NCBI GenBank assembly: GCA_050729815.1 | Contig: JBOHLV010000102.1 | Location: 1-64,000, forward strand | Reading direction: 5' to 3' | Length of the DNA stretch: 64,000 bases | Source of the DNA: JAATGI01 sp050729815 | GTDB lineage: Bacteria > Pseudomonadota > Alphaproteobacteria > ATCC43930 > CGMCC-115725 | Part shown: positions 32,173 to 40,652 of the stretch, in pieces | Position numbering within the stretch: the stretch's first letter is position 1 | How the letters are laid out: every line of letters starts with the position of its first letter | Position numbers and translations under genes: made by a program | Notes under the pieces: generated by a model | What the model was told of the DNA's origin: nothing | The model's input: the letters and a program-made list of their open reading frames with translations, nothing else | Databases searched by the model: none

Positions 32173-33938
32173 CCCGGTTACACCTCCGCCTCGTCGCGGT
32201 TGCCGCGATCCTGTTGCTCGCCGCCGCGCCGGCGATCATCAGCCCGTTCAGCGTTTCCCTCCTCAATTTCATCGGGGTCTATGCGCTGGCCGCGCTCGGC
32301 CTCGTGCTGCTGACCGGGATCGGCGGCATGCTGTCCTTCGGCCAGGCGGCATTCGTCGGCATCGCCGGGTATGCCACCGCCTGGGCGACGGTGGATGAGG
32401 GCCTGTCGCCGTGGATCGGCTTGCTGCTCGCGCTTGCCCTTACCGGCGCGGTGGCGGCGGTGCTCGGCGCCGTGACGCTGCGGCTCAAGGGCCATTTCCT
32501 GTCGCTCAGCACGATCGCCTGGGGCCTCGCGATCTTTTTCCTCTTCGGCAACATCCCGGGCCTCGGCCAGTTCACCGGCATCGAAGGCGTGCCGCCGATC
32601 CCGATCTTCGGCTTCGTCCTCGGCAGCGACCGGCGGGTTTTCTATCTCATCTGGGCGGTCGTGATCGGCGCGCTTTGTCTGTCCGCCAATCTGCTCGCCT
32701 CGCGCGAGGGGCGGGCGATGCGGGCGCTGCGCGGCGGCCAGGTGTTGACCGAGAGCCTCGGCATCGATCCGTTCCGCGTCAGGCTCGTGACCTTCATTCT
32801 CGCGGCGCTGCTTTCGGCGCTGTCGGGATGGCTCTTTGCCCATATGAGCCGACTTGTCAGCCCCAGCCCGTTCGATGTCACCCACGGCATCCTTTATCTC
32901 TTGATGGCGATGGTCGGCGGCATGGGGCATCTGTCCGGCGCGGTGGTCGGTGCTGCGATCGTGACGCTGTTGCGCAACTACATCCAGGACTGGCTGCCGC
33001 TGATCGCGCCGGGCGCCTCGAGCCAGCTCGAGATCGTCGTGTTCGCGGTGCTGTTCATTCTGTTGTTGCAGCGGGCACGCGCGGGCCTCGTGCCGTATCT
33101 CCTGCGCTATCTGCCGCGCGCGACACCGGCGCCGCCGCCGCCGGCCGCGCCGCTCGACCGGCGGCGCCAGCCGCTGCCGGGCGCGCCGGTTCTCGCGGTC
33201 GCCGAGGTGTCGCGCCGCTTCGGCGGCCTCCTTGCCGTGAACAATGTCAGCTTCGATCTTCAGGCCGGTGAGATTCTCGGCCTTATCGGCCCGAACGGCG
33301 CCGGCAAGACCACGATGTTCAACCTCATCAGCGGCGCGCTGCGCCCCGATGCAGGGCGCGTCACGTTTTGCGGGACCGAGGTGACGCGGTTTCCGACGCG
33401 GCGGATCGCGCGGCTCGGCGTCGCGCGGACGTTTCAGCATGTGAAGCTCCGCGCCGATATGAGTTTGCGCGACAATGTCCTGCTCGGCACCTATTCCCGT
33501 ACCCGGGCGGGGTTCCTTGCCGGCGCGCTGCGGCTGGGGCGCGGCGAAGAGGCGCAAGCCGAGGGCGAGGCGATGCGGCAATTGTCCCGTGTCGGTCTCG
33601 ACCGCCGCGCCCATGACCTTGCCGGCAATCTTTCGCTCGGCGAGCAGCGGCTCCTCGAAATCGCGCGCGCCCTCGCCGCCGATCCCGTGCTGCTGTTGCT
33701 CGATGAGCCCGCCGCCGGATTGCGGGCGAAGGAAAAGGCTGAACTGGCGACATTGCTGCGCGCGCTCAAGGGCGAGGGATTGACCATCCTCCTTGTCGAG
33801 CACGACATGGATTTCGTCATGGGCCTCGTCGATCGCAGCGTCGTCATGGATTTCGGCTCGAAGCTGTGCGAGGGCTCGCCGGCGGAAGTCCGGCGTGATC
33901 CGCGCGTTCAAGAGGCCTATCTCGGCGGGGTCGTGTGA
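32169..33938 (+). CDS. LivM permease-LivG ATPase fusion
   Basis: A 589-residue fusion. Residues about 1-315 form the LivM permease (LLLAAAPAIISPFSV, YALAALGLVLLTGIGGMLSFGQAAFVGIAGY and the EAA-like GQVLTESLGIDPFRVRLV). A Pro/Ala-rich linker at about 318-330 leads to the LivG ATPase with GPNGAGKTTMFNLISG, signature LSLGEQRLLEIARAL and LLLLDEPAAGLRAKE. Such fusions are known in alphaproteobacteria and ensure a fixed domain ratio. It overlaps livH by four bases and livF by one. Confidence 0.93.
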   Translation: MTRLHLRLVAVAAILLLAAAPAIISPFSVSLLNFIGVYALAALGLVLLTGIGGMLSFGQAAFVGIAGYATAWATVDEGLSPWIGLLLALALTGAVAAVLGAVTLRLKGHFLSLSTIAWGLAIFFLFGNIPGLGQFTGIEGVPPIPIFGFVLGSDRRVFYLIWAVVIGALCLSANLLASREGRAMRALRGGQVLTESLGIDPFRVRLVTFILAALLSALSGWLFAHMSRLVSPSPFDVTHGILYLLMAMVGGMGHLSGAVVGAAIVTLLRNYIQDWLPLIAPGASSQLEIVVFAVLFILLLQRARAGLVPYLLRYLPRATPAPPPPAAPLDRRRQPLPGAPVLAVAEVSRRFGGLLAVNNVSFDLQAGEILGLIGPNGAGKTTMFNLISGALRPDAGRVTFCGTEVTRFPTRRIARLGVARTFQHVKLRADMSLRDNVLLGTYSRTRAGFLAGALRLGRGEEAQAEGEAMRQLSRVGLDRRAHDLAGNLSLGEQRLLEIARALAADPVLLLLDEPAAGLRAKEKAELATLLRALKGEGLTILLVEHDMDFVMGLVDRSVVMDFGSKLCEGSPAEVRRDPRVQEAYLGGVV

Positions 33939-34684
33939 TGGCGCTGCTCTCGATCGAGGAACTCTCCGTCTCCTATGGCAAGGTCGAGGCGGTACGCGGG
34001 GTCTCGCTCGCGATCCAACCGGGGGAGATCGTCACCGTCATCGGCCCCAACGGCGCCGGCAAAACGACGCTGCTCGCCGCGGCGATGGGCCTTTTGCCTT
34101 GGCGTGGCCGCATGTTCTTCGACGGTGTCGATCTGAAGCGGCTCGATGTCGAGGCGCGGGTCGAGCGCGGTTTCGCCCTGGTGCCGGAGGGGCGGGAGCT
34201 GTTTTCGACCATGAGTGTCGCCGACAATCTCACCCTCGGCGGCTACAGCCGGCGGCGCGACCGCGGCGGTCTGCGTCCGGCGCTCGACGAAGTCTATGAC
34301 CGCTTCCCACGCCTCGCCGAGCGCCGGCGTCAGCGCGCCGGCACGCTGTCGGGCGGCGAGCGGCAGATGCTGGCGCTCGCCCGCGCGCTGATGGCAAAGC
34401 CGCGCCTCCTCTTGCTCGACGAGCCGAGCCTCGGACTCGCGCCCATCATCGTCCGCGACGTGTTCCGCATTATCGCTTCGCTGCGTGCGCTGGGCGTTTC
34501 GATCCTGCTAGTGGAACAGAATGCGCGCGCCGCGCTCGAGACGGCGGATGTCGGCTATGTGCTCGAAACCGGCGAGATCGTCCATTCCGGCAAGGCGGCC
34601 GACCTCATGCACGATCCGCGGGTGGCGGCGAGCTATCTCGGCTCGTCCCACGGTGGCCAGATGGATAGTTCGACCGTAAAATAG
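33938..34684 (+). CDS. livF: LIV-type ABC transporter ATP-binding protein (LivF-like)
   Basis: A 248-residue ATPase. Walker A GPNGAGKTT, signature LSGGERQMLALARALM and Walker B LLLLDEPSLGLAP are present, with the LivF-specific GFALVPEGRELFSTMSVADNL. Its ATG forms TGATG with the preceding stop (a GTG at 33935 is an alternative start). It completes the importer. Confidence 0.94.
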   Translation: MALLSIEELSVSYGKVEAVRGVSLAIQPGEIVTVIGPNGAGKTTLLAAAMGLLPWRGRMFFDGVDLKRLDVEARVERGFALVPEGRELFSTMSVADNLTLGGYSRRRDRGGLRPALDEVYDRFPRLAERRRQRAGTLSGGERQMLALARALMAKPRLLLLDEPSLGLAPIIVRDVFRIIASLRALGVSILLVEQNARAALETADVGYVLETGEIVHSGKAADLMHDPRVAASYLGSSHGGQMDSSTVK

Positions 34685-34714
34685 GCGGCATCAGAGGGCG
34701 GAGGTGGATTGGTC

Positions 34715-34936
34715 ATGACCGGCAGCGATATCGATGTCGCCGCCCGGGATGGCGGCAGCTTCAAGGCCTATCTTGCGAAACCGGCGATAGGCAGTGGCCC
34801 GGGGATCGTGCTGCTGCAGGAGATTTTCGGCATCATCGCCGATATTCGCGATGAGATCCGCGCGTTCCCGTTCGGACCGAAATCATGCCGCTTTGGCGGC
34901 GGCGCGCCCCCAGCAGGCAAAAATGATCGGCGATAG
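34715..34936 (+). pseudogene. Truncated dienelactone hydrolase-family gene (N-terminal remnant)
   Basis: After a good ribosome-binding site (GGAGGTGG), ATG 34715 begins a protein whose first ~46 residues (IDVAARDGGSFKAYLAKP, GIVLLQEIFGI, IADIRD) match the N-terminus of dienelactone hydrolases. Similarity stops abruptly at about 34853 and the frame runs into antisense of the methyltransferase gene, ending at 34936. The core with the catalytic Cys/Asp/His is missing. It looks like a transporter-operon gene cut off when the neighbouring block was joined. Confidence 0.65.
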
Positions 34937-35704
34937 CGCCGCCCATTCGGGATCGGCGCAGAGCTCTAGCATGCGATCGAGCTCGGCATCGGTCAGCTTA
35001 TCGGGCCCGGTGAGCCGCGGGCGAAGCTGCGTCAGCGACAGTTGAAGCCAGCGGGCTCCCGGCGAGCCGCCTTCCGTGACGAAGGCGCGGCCTTCATTGC
35101 CGATCTCGGTCAGTCCCGCCCGGCGCAGGAGGGCTGGCAAATGTCGGCCGTAATCGAGGGGCAGTCCGGCGGCCTCGAACTGACGGAAGCGAATGGCTTG
35201 CGTGCGCGCATGCTCCTGCCCTCCCAGCTCGCTGATCGGCAGGCTCGAGACGTTGTCGACTTCCTCGAGCAGCAGCCAGCCGCCAGGCCGTAGCGCCGCC
35301 ACGAGCTTCACGAGGACGCGGTCGCGCTCCGGAATGTGCTGCAGGACGAGTCGCACGTGAATGAGATCGAATTCACGCTCCTCGAGCGGGTCTTTCACGA
35401 TATCGTGCCGCCGGATTTCGAGATTGGGCGCGGCGTCGAGTTTGAGGAGGTGGCTCGTGTCGAGATCGGTCGCGACGACCGAGCCGGTCTCGCCGACACG
35501 CCGGGCGAGCCACGCGGCGATCGAACCGCCGCCGGCGCCGAGCTCGAGACAGCGCCAGCCCGCGGCGACGCCGAGGCCGTCGAGCGCACGGATCGTGCCG
35601 GGATCGAGAAATGCCTCGATGGCATCGAGTCGGGCGCGCCCCTGCTGCCAGGAATTGTCAAAGACGTAGGATTGTTGCGTCACGGCCAGGCAGCTCCCGT
35701 TCAT
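34883..35704 (-). CDS. Class I SAM-dependent methyltransferase
   Basis: A 273-residue methyltransferase. Motif I is LELGAGGGSIAAWLA, motif II acidic end is VVATDLD and the post-motif segment is FDLIHVRLVLQHIPERDRVL with LRPGGWLLLEEVD. The C-terminal part is the UbiE/small-molecule type (GLPLDYGRHLPALLRRAGL). The frame extends to GTG 35722, and I prefer ATG 35704. It lies 68 bases downstream of the CoA-ligase gene on the same strand and may be the last gene of that operon. The substrate is unknown. Confidence 0.82.
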   Translation of the reverse strand: MNGSCLAVTQQSYVFDNSWQQGRARLDAIEAFLDPGTIRALDGLGVAAGWRCLELGAGGGSIAAWLARRVGETGSVVATDLDTSHLLKLDAAPNLEIRRHDIVKDPLEEREFDLIHVRLVLQHIPERDRVLVKLVAALRPGGWLLLEEVDNVSSLPISELGGQEHARTQAIRFRQFEAAGLPLDYGRHLPALLRRAGLTEIGNEGRAFVTEGGSPGARWLQLSLTQLRPRLTGPDKLTDAELDRMLELCADPEWAALSPIIFACWGRAAAKAA

Positions 35705-35772
35705 CGCGAATCTCGGCCGCACGATAGTGCGCGGCGGTCCGCCGTGCCATCCCGATCTTGCGGTCGAATTCG

Positions 35773-37410
35773 CTATTGCCGGTCTTGCACGCGCAGGACG
35801 AAACGCTGCACCTTGCCGGTTTCAGTGCGCGGCAGGGCGACGAGATATTGGATCGCGCGGGGATATTTATAGGGCGCGATCTGGCCCTTGACGAATTCCT
35901 GCAATGCCTTGGTCATGCCATCGCCCGCGCCCGCCGGGTCTTTCAGGACGACGCAGGCCTTGACGATATGGCCGCGTTCGGCATCGGGCCAGGCGACAAC
36001 GGCGCATTCGCGGATCGCCGGATGCTCGAGCAGCACCGCCTCGATCTCCGCGCCCGAAATGTTGTAGCCGGCGGAGATGATCATGTCGTCGGTGCGCGCC
36101 TCGAACCAGAAATAGCCGTCCTCGTCCATGCGATAGGCATCGCCGGTGAGGTTCCAGCCGTCGCACACATAGCTCTGCTGGCGGTCGGGATCGGCGAGAT
36201 AGCGACAGCCGGTCGGCCCGCGCACGCCGAGCCGGCCGACCGTGCCGGTCGGGACCGGGCGCATCGCATCATCGAAAATCATCGCGCGATATCCGGGGAT
36301 CGCCTTGCCCGTAGCGCCGGGACGGACCGCATCGCCCGCCGCAGCGATGAAGATATGCAGCATTTCGGTCGAGCCGAGCCCGTCGATGATGGTAATGCCG
36401 GTAGCGTTGCGCCAGGCTTCGAGGATCGGGCCCGGCAGGAACTCGCCGGCCGAGACGCAGGCCCGGAGGCTCGATAGATCGCGGCGCGCCGCCAGTTCGG
36501 TCATGGCGCGATACATGGTGGGCGCGGTGAAGAGCGTCGTGACGCGATGCCGTTCGATCATCTCCAACAGCAGATCGGGCGTCGCCCGCGGCAGGAGCAG
36601 CGTCGAGGCGCCGACCCGCATCGGAAACAGCAATATCCCCCCGAGGCCGAAGGTGAAGCCCAAAGGTGGCGTGCCGCAGAAGATATCGGCTGCCGCGGGT
36701 TCGAGGGTGGAGCGCGGAAAGAGATCACAGATCGCGAGCACGTCGCGATGAAAATGCATCGTGGCCTTGGCGCGCCCGGTGGTGCCGGACGTGAAGGCGA
36801 TCAACGCGACATCGTCATGCGAAGGGATGAAATTGGCGAAGCTGCCGTCCCTCTCCGCCATGCGCGCCTCGAGACCGTCGGCGGCATGCCCATGGAAATA
36901 GAGCGTGCGCGGCGGCGGCGAAAGCTGGGAAGATGCGGCCGCGAGCTCTTCGCCGAGCGACGCATCGCACAGGGCGAAGCCGATCCGCGCCTTCTCCAGC
37001 ATATAGCGAAGCTCGCGCGCGCGGAGCAGCGGCATGGTCGTAACCGCGATCGCGCCGGCCTTCAGCACCGCGAACCAGCATGCCGCCAGCATCGGCGTGT
37101 TGGCGGCGCGGAGCAGCACGCGATTGCCCGGCACGACGCCCATCTCATCGGTGAGGATGGCGGCGATGCGGTTCGCGTTGTCGAGAAGGTCGGCATAGCT
37201 CCACACGCCACCTTCCTCGGACCGGATGCAGGGTCGCGCGCCGAAGCCCTTTTCGACCATGCGGTCCAAAAGCTCGACCGCCGCATTCATCCGCGTCGGA
37301 TAGGAAAGCAACGCCGCATCCGTCTCGATCGCCGGCCATAGCTCGGCGGGCGGCAGATTGTCGCGTGCGAAACTGTCGGCATAGAGGCTCGGATCAAGCA
37401 TCGCGTTCAT
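35773..37410 (-). CDS. Benzoate/2-aminobenzoate-CoA ligase family protein
   Basis: A 545-residue ANL ligase. Motifs are AFTSGTTGRAKATMHFH, LGSTEMLHIF, TGDAYRMDEDGYFWFEARTDD and C-terminal ETGKVQRFVLR with the catalytic Lys. The stretches ANTPMLAACWFAVLKAGAIA and FTFGLGGILLFPMRVGAS are characteristic of the benzoate/2-aminobenzoate-CoA ligase branch. With the monooxygenase/reductase in the same operon, 2-aminobenzoate (anthranilate) to 2-aminobenzoyl-CoA is the most likely reaction. It overlaps the acyl-CoA dehydrogenase gene by four bases. Confidence 0.85.
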   Translation of the reverse strand: MNAMLDPSLYADSFARDNLPPAELWPAIETDAALLSYPTRMNAAVELLDRMVEKGFGARPCIRSEEGGVWSYADLLDNANRIAAILTDEMGVVPGNRVLLRAANTPMLAACWFAVLKAGAIAVTTMPLLRARELRYMLEKARIGFALCDASLGEELAAASSQLSPPPRTLYFHGHAADGLEARMAERDGSFANFIPSHDDVALIAFTSGTTGRAKATMHFHRDVLAICDLFPRSTLEPAAADIFCGTPPLGFTFGLGGILLFPMRVGASTLLLPRATPDLLLEMIERHRVTTLFTAPTMYRAMTELAARRDLSSLRACVSAGEFLPGPILEAWRNATGITIIDGLGSTEMLHIFIAAAGDAVRPGATGKAIPGYRAMIFDDAMRPVPTGTVGRLGVRGPTGCRYLADPDRQQSYVCDGWNLTGDAYRMDEDGYFWFEARTDDMIISAGYNISGAEIEAVLLEHPAIRECAVVAWPDAERGHIVKACVVLKDPAGAGDGMTKALQEFVKGQIAPYKYPRAIQYLVALPRTETGKVQRFVLRVQDRQ

Positions 37411-38573
37411 TGTCCTCGACCTAATTGCGCCGCGATCACGAGTTTCTGGATTTCCGTCGTTCCTTCATAGATGCGCAAGGCGCGGATCTCGCGATAGAGC
37501 CGCTCGACCGGAACGCCGCGGACGACGCCCATGCCGCCCCAGAGTTGTACCGCGCCGTCGATGACGCGTTGCGCCGCCTCGGTTGCGTACATCTTCGCCA
37601 TCGCCGCCTCGCGGGTGACGCGGTCGGCGATGCAATCCTTGGTCCAGGCGGCGCGATAGATCAGCAGCGCGGCGGCATCGACATCGGTCGCCATATCGGC
37701 GAGCCGCATCTGTGTCGCCTGGAATTCAAGGAGCCGCTTGCCGAAGACTTCGCGTTGGCCGACTCGCGCCAAGGCTTCGTCGAGCGCCCGGCGGGCGAAG
37801 CCGAGTGCCGCGGCGCCGACCGTCGAACGAAAGATATCGAGGGTCGCCATCGCGATCTTGAAGCCATCGCCTGGCCGGCCGAGCAGCCGATCCGCGCCGA
37901 TGCGGCAATCCTCGAATTGGAGGGTCGCAAGCGGGTGGGGCGCAATCACCTCGATGCGCTCGACGATCTTGAGACCCGGGCTATCGGCATCGACGACAAA
38001 GGCGCTCAATCCCTTTGCGCCCGGCGCCTCGCCGGTGCGGGCGAAGACGACATAATGGCCGGCGATGCCGCCATTCGAGATCCAGGTCTTGCGGCCGTTG
38101 AGCACATAGGAAGCGCCGTCGCGCCGCGCCGTCGTTCGCAATGCGGCAACGTCCGAACCACCCTCCGGCTCCGACATGGCGAAGGCGGCGATCTGCGTGC
38201 CGGCTGAGACGCGTGGGAGATAGTGGCGCTGCAATTCGGGACTGCCGAAGAGCGCGATCGAGGCGCTTCCCAGGCCCTGCATCGCAAAGGCGAAATCGGC
38301 CAGGCCGGAGAACCGGGCCAGCGTCTCGCGAATAAGGGCGAGGCTGCGGACATCGAGTTTCTCATGCCTGCCGCCGAACGCCGCCGGCACGGCATAGCGC
38401 AGCCAGCCGGCATCGCCGAGCATCGCAACGAACCGCCGCGACAGCGCATCGACATCGGTTTCGTCATGGGCAAGGGGCGCGATTTCGGCGGCGGCCCAGG
38501 CATCGAGATCGTCGGCGAGGCGGCGATGCTCGGCATCGAAAAACGGCCAGGCGAGGAAGCTGCGATCCGCCAT
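37407..38573 (-). CDS. Acyl-CoA dehydrogenase
   Basis: A 388-residue FAD enzyme. Signature 1 is AFAMSEPEGGSDVAAL, with TWISNGGIAGHYVVFAR after it. Signature 2 region is QLWGGMGVVRGVPVERLYREIRALRIYEGTTEIQ, with the usual catalytic Glu in YEGT. The open frame extends to 38705, but ATG 38573 overlaps the enoyl-CoA hydratase stop as TGATG. It probably oxidises the reduced non-aromatic ring acyl-CoA made by the aminobenzoyl-CoA pathway. Confidence 0.92.
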   Translation of the reverse strand: MADRSFLAWPFFDAEHRRLADDLDAWAAAEIAPLAHDETDVDALSRRFVAMLGDAGWLRYAVPAAFGGRHEKLDVRSLALIRETLARFSGLADFAFAMQGLGSASIALFGSPELQRHYLPRVSAGTQIAAFAMSEPEGGSDVAALRTTARRDGASYVLNGRKTWISNGGIAGHYVVFARTGEAPGAKGLSAFVVDADSPGLKIVERIEVIAPHPLATLQFEDCRIGADRLLGRPGDGFKIAMATLDIFRSTVGAAALGFARRALDEALARVGQREVFGKRLLEFQATQMRLADMATDVDAAALLIYRAAWTKDCIADRVTREAAMAKMYATEAAQRVIDGAVQLWGGMGVVRGVPVERLYREIRALRIYEGTTEIQKLVIAAQLGRGQ

Positions 38574-39382
38574 CAATCGCCCTCGAACACCGGTCGCTCT
38601 CTGGCGACGAAGGCACGATAGGCGCGCTTGAAATCCTCGGTTTCCATGCAGATTGCCTGGGCCTGCGCCTCGGCCTCGATCGCCCGGTCTACACCCATGT
38701 CCCATTCCTCATGCAGCATGCGCTTCGTCATCGCGTGGGCGAAGGTCGGGCCGGCGGCGAGGTTGCGCGCCGCCTCCTGCGCCCTGGCCAGCAATTCCGT
38801 TGGCGAGACCAGCGCATTCAAGAAGCCCCACCGCGCGGCCTCTTCCCCGGACATGCTGCGCCCGGTAAAGAGCAGCTCCGCCGCGCGTCCCTGGCCGATG
38901 ATCCGTGGCAGGATGGCGCAGGCCCCCATATCGCAGCCGGCCAGCCCGACCCGCGTGAAGAGGAACGCGAACTTCGCCGCCGCCGTGCCATAGCGCAGGT
39001 CCGCGGCCATGGCGAGGATTGCGCCCGCACCGGCACAGACGCCATCCACCGCGGCGATGATCGGCTGCGGCGCGGCGCGCATCGCCTTGACGAGATCGCC
39101 GGTCATGCGGGTGAAGGCGAGCAGCCCCGACATATCCATTTGCGTCAGCGGCCCGATAATGTCGTGAACATCGCCCCCGGAACAAAAATTTCCGCCGGCG
39201 CCGGTCATCACCACGGCCTTCACGTCTTCGATATGGGCGAGCGAGCGGAACAGGTCGCGCAGCTCGGCATAGCTCTCGAAGGTCAGCGGGTTTTTCCGTT
39301 CGGGCCGGTTGAGGGTGATGGTTGCCACCTTGCCGTCGACTTGCCAGCCAACCTCGCGGGGCACGATCTCCGATGCGTTCAT
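38573..39382 (-). CDS. Enoyl-CoA hydratase/isomerase family protein
   Basis: A 269-residue crotonase-fold protein. It has the oxyanion-hole segments MTGAGGNFCSGGDVHDI (about 60-76) and AAVDGVCAGAGAILAMAADLRYG. The position of the catalytic Glu in mitochondrial crotonase falls in GLAGCDMGACAILPR, where an acidic residue remains (Asp). It would hydrate or ring-open an alicyclic enoyl-CoA in the pathway. It overlaps marR by four bases. Confidence 0.9.
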   Translation of the reverse strand: MNASEIVPREVGWQVDGKVATITLNRPERKNPLTFESYAELRDLFRSLAHIEDVKAVVMTGAGGNFCSGGDVHDIIGPLTQMDMSGLLAFTRMTGDLVKAMRAAPQPIIAAVDGVCAGAGAILAMAADLRYGTAAAKFAFLFTRVGLAGCDMGACAILPRIIGQGRAAELLFTGRSMSGEEAARWGFLNALVSPTELLARAQEAARNLAAGPTFAHAMTKRMLHEEWDMGVDRAIEAEAQAQAICMETEDFKRAYRAFVARERPVFEGD

Positions 39383-39876
39383 GGCGTCTCTCCCCGGCGG
39401 TGTGCCGACAGCTTCAACTGGCCGAGCAGTCGGAACAATTCATCGAGCTCGGCGTGCGTCATGCGGCCGAACAGCCGATCGATCCAGGCTTCATGCACCG
39501 GTGCCATCGCATCGAAAAAGCGGCGGCCCTTCGCGGTGAGGCGGATGATCTGGCTACGGCGGTCGGCGGGATGCGCCTTGCGCGCGACCATGCCTTCGCG
39601 CCGCAGCGCCTCGACCAGGCCTGTGACATTGCCGCCGCTCACCATGAGGCGCGAACTGAGCTCGCCCATGGCAAGGCCGTCGGGCGCGCGGTCGAGTTGT
39701 GCCAGCAAATCGAAACGCGGCAAGCTGGTGTCGAAATGTGCGCGAAGCAGATTGCGGACCTGCGCCTCGATGAGGTTGGTGCAGGTGAGGAGCCGCAGCC
39801 ACAGCTTCAGCTCCAGCTTGTCGTCATGGTCGAGCGCCGATTCGCGATCGACGACGCGAAACCCGTCGGGTGTCAT
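39379..39876 (-). CDS. MarR-family transcriptional regulator
   Basis: A 165-residue winged-helix regulator. The core is LPRFDLLAQLDRAPDGLAMGELSSRLMVSGGNVTGLVEALRREGMVARKAHPADRRSQIIRLTAKG, with the DRRS wing turn (shown here only to mark about residues 52-117). It sits inside the aminobenzoyl-CoA operon with four-base overlaps on both sides, so it is likely autoregulated and controls this operon. Aryl-CoA thioesters commonly relieve repression by such regulators. Confidence 0.9.
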   Translation of the reverse strand: MTPDGFRVVDRESALDHDDKLELKLWLRLLTCTNLIEAQVRNLLRAHFDTSLPRFDLLAQLDRAPDGLAMGELSSRLMVSGGNVTGLVEALRREGMVARKAHPADRRSQIIRLTAKGRRFFDAMAPVHEAWIDRLFGRMTHAELDELFRLLGQLKLSAHRRGETP

Positions 39877-40652
39877 GGCATGACCTCGCCGCCGGCAACC
39901 ACGATCGCCTGTCCGGTGACGGCGGCGGCGTCCGGCAGGCAGAGGAAGCGGACCGTCGCCGCCACTTCTTCCGGCTTGACCAGCCGTCCCTGGGGGTTGC
40001 CAGCCGTCAGCGCATCGCGTGCGGCGTCACGCGCGCGGCCGGTCTTGGCGACGATGTTGTCGAGCGCCGCCGTCACGAGATCGGTATCGGTATAGCCGGG
40101 ACATACGGCATTGACCGTGACCCCGGTCTTGGCGAGTTCGCGCGCGAGCGACCGTGTCAGACCGATAAGCGCGTGCTTTGCCGCGCCATAGGCGGTGACA
40201 TAGGCATATCCGGTGACACCCGCCGTCGAGGCGATGTTGACGATGCGTCCATGCCCCGCCGCGAGCATCGCCGGCAATGCCGCTTGCGTGCAGCGGAAGG
40301 CGGCATGGCAGTTGACGGCCATCATGCGGTCGAGGAGGGCGATGTCGGTCTTGAGGAACGGGGCGGATTCCGCGGCGCCCGCATTGTTGACCAGAATGTC
40401 GGCGGGTCCCGCGGCGGCAAAAGCGGCACGCGTCGCGGTGTCATCGGTGACATCGGCGACGCGATAGGCACAGGCGACACCGAACCTTGCCTCAATATCG
40501 GCGGCGGTTTCTGCAAGTTTCTGCTCGCGACGCCCGATGAGGGTGAGACGGACGCCGAGCGGTGCCAGCGCCGCCGCCACCGCGGCGCCGATGCCGCTGC
40601 CGCCACCGGTGATGATGGCGTGCCGGTCGCCAAACGCGCGGCCGGTCGTCAC
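39873..40652 (-). CDS. Short-chain dehydrogenase/reductase (3-hydroxyacyl-type)
   Basis: A 259-residue classical SDR. TGGGSGIGAAV binds the cofactor, and NNAGAAESAPF, VNIASTAGVTGYAYVTAYGAAK (Ser, Tyr, Lys) and PGYTDTDLV are intact. GTG 40652 overlaps the preceding stop as GTGA. The longer frame to 40745 is antisense-like in content, so I rejected it. SDRs accompany the 2-aminobenzoyl-CoA monooxygenase/reductase in other aerobic anthranilate clusters and would oxidise a ring or side hydroxyl. Confidence 0.88.
   Translation of the reverse strand: MTTGRAFGDRHAIITGGGSGIGAAVAAALAPLGVRLTLIGRREQKLAETAADIEARFGVACAYRVADVTDDTATRAAFAAAGPADILVNNAGAAESAPFLKTDIALLDRMMAVNCHAAFRCTQAALPAMLAAGHGRIVNIASTAGVTGYAYVTAYGAAKHALIGLTRSLARELAKTGVTVNAVCPGYTDTDLVTAALDNIVAKTGRARDAARDALTAGNPQGRLVKPEEVAATVRFLCLPDAAAVTGQAIVVAGGEVMP

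Noticed and set aside
32178..33911. 577-residue minus-strand open frame opposite livM-G
   Set aside because: It is a mirror of a high-GC coding gene, with no domain and low-complexity Arg/Glu/Asp text. The plus-strand fusion has all expected motifs.
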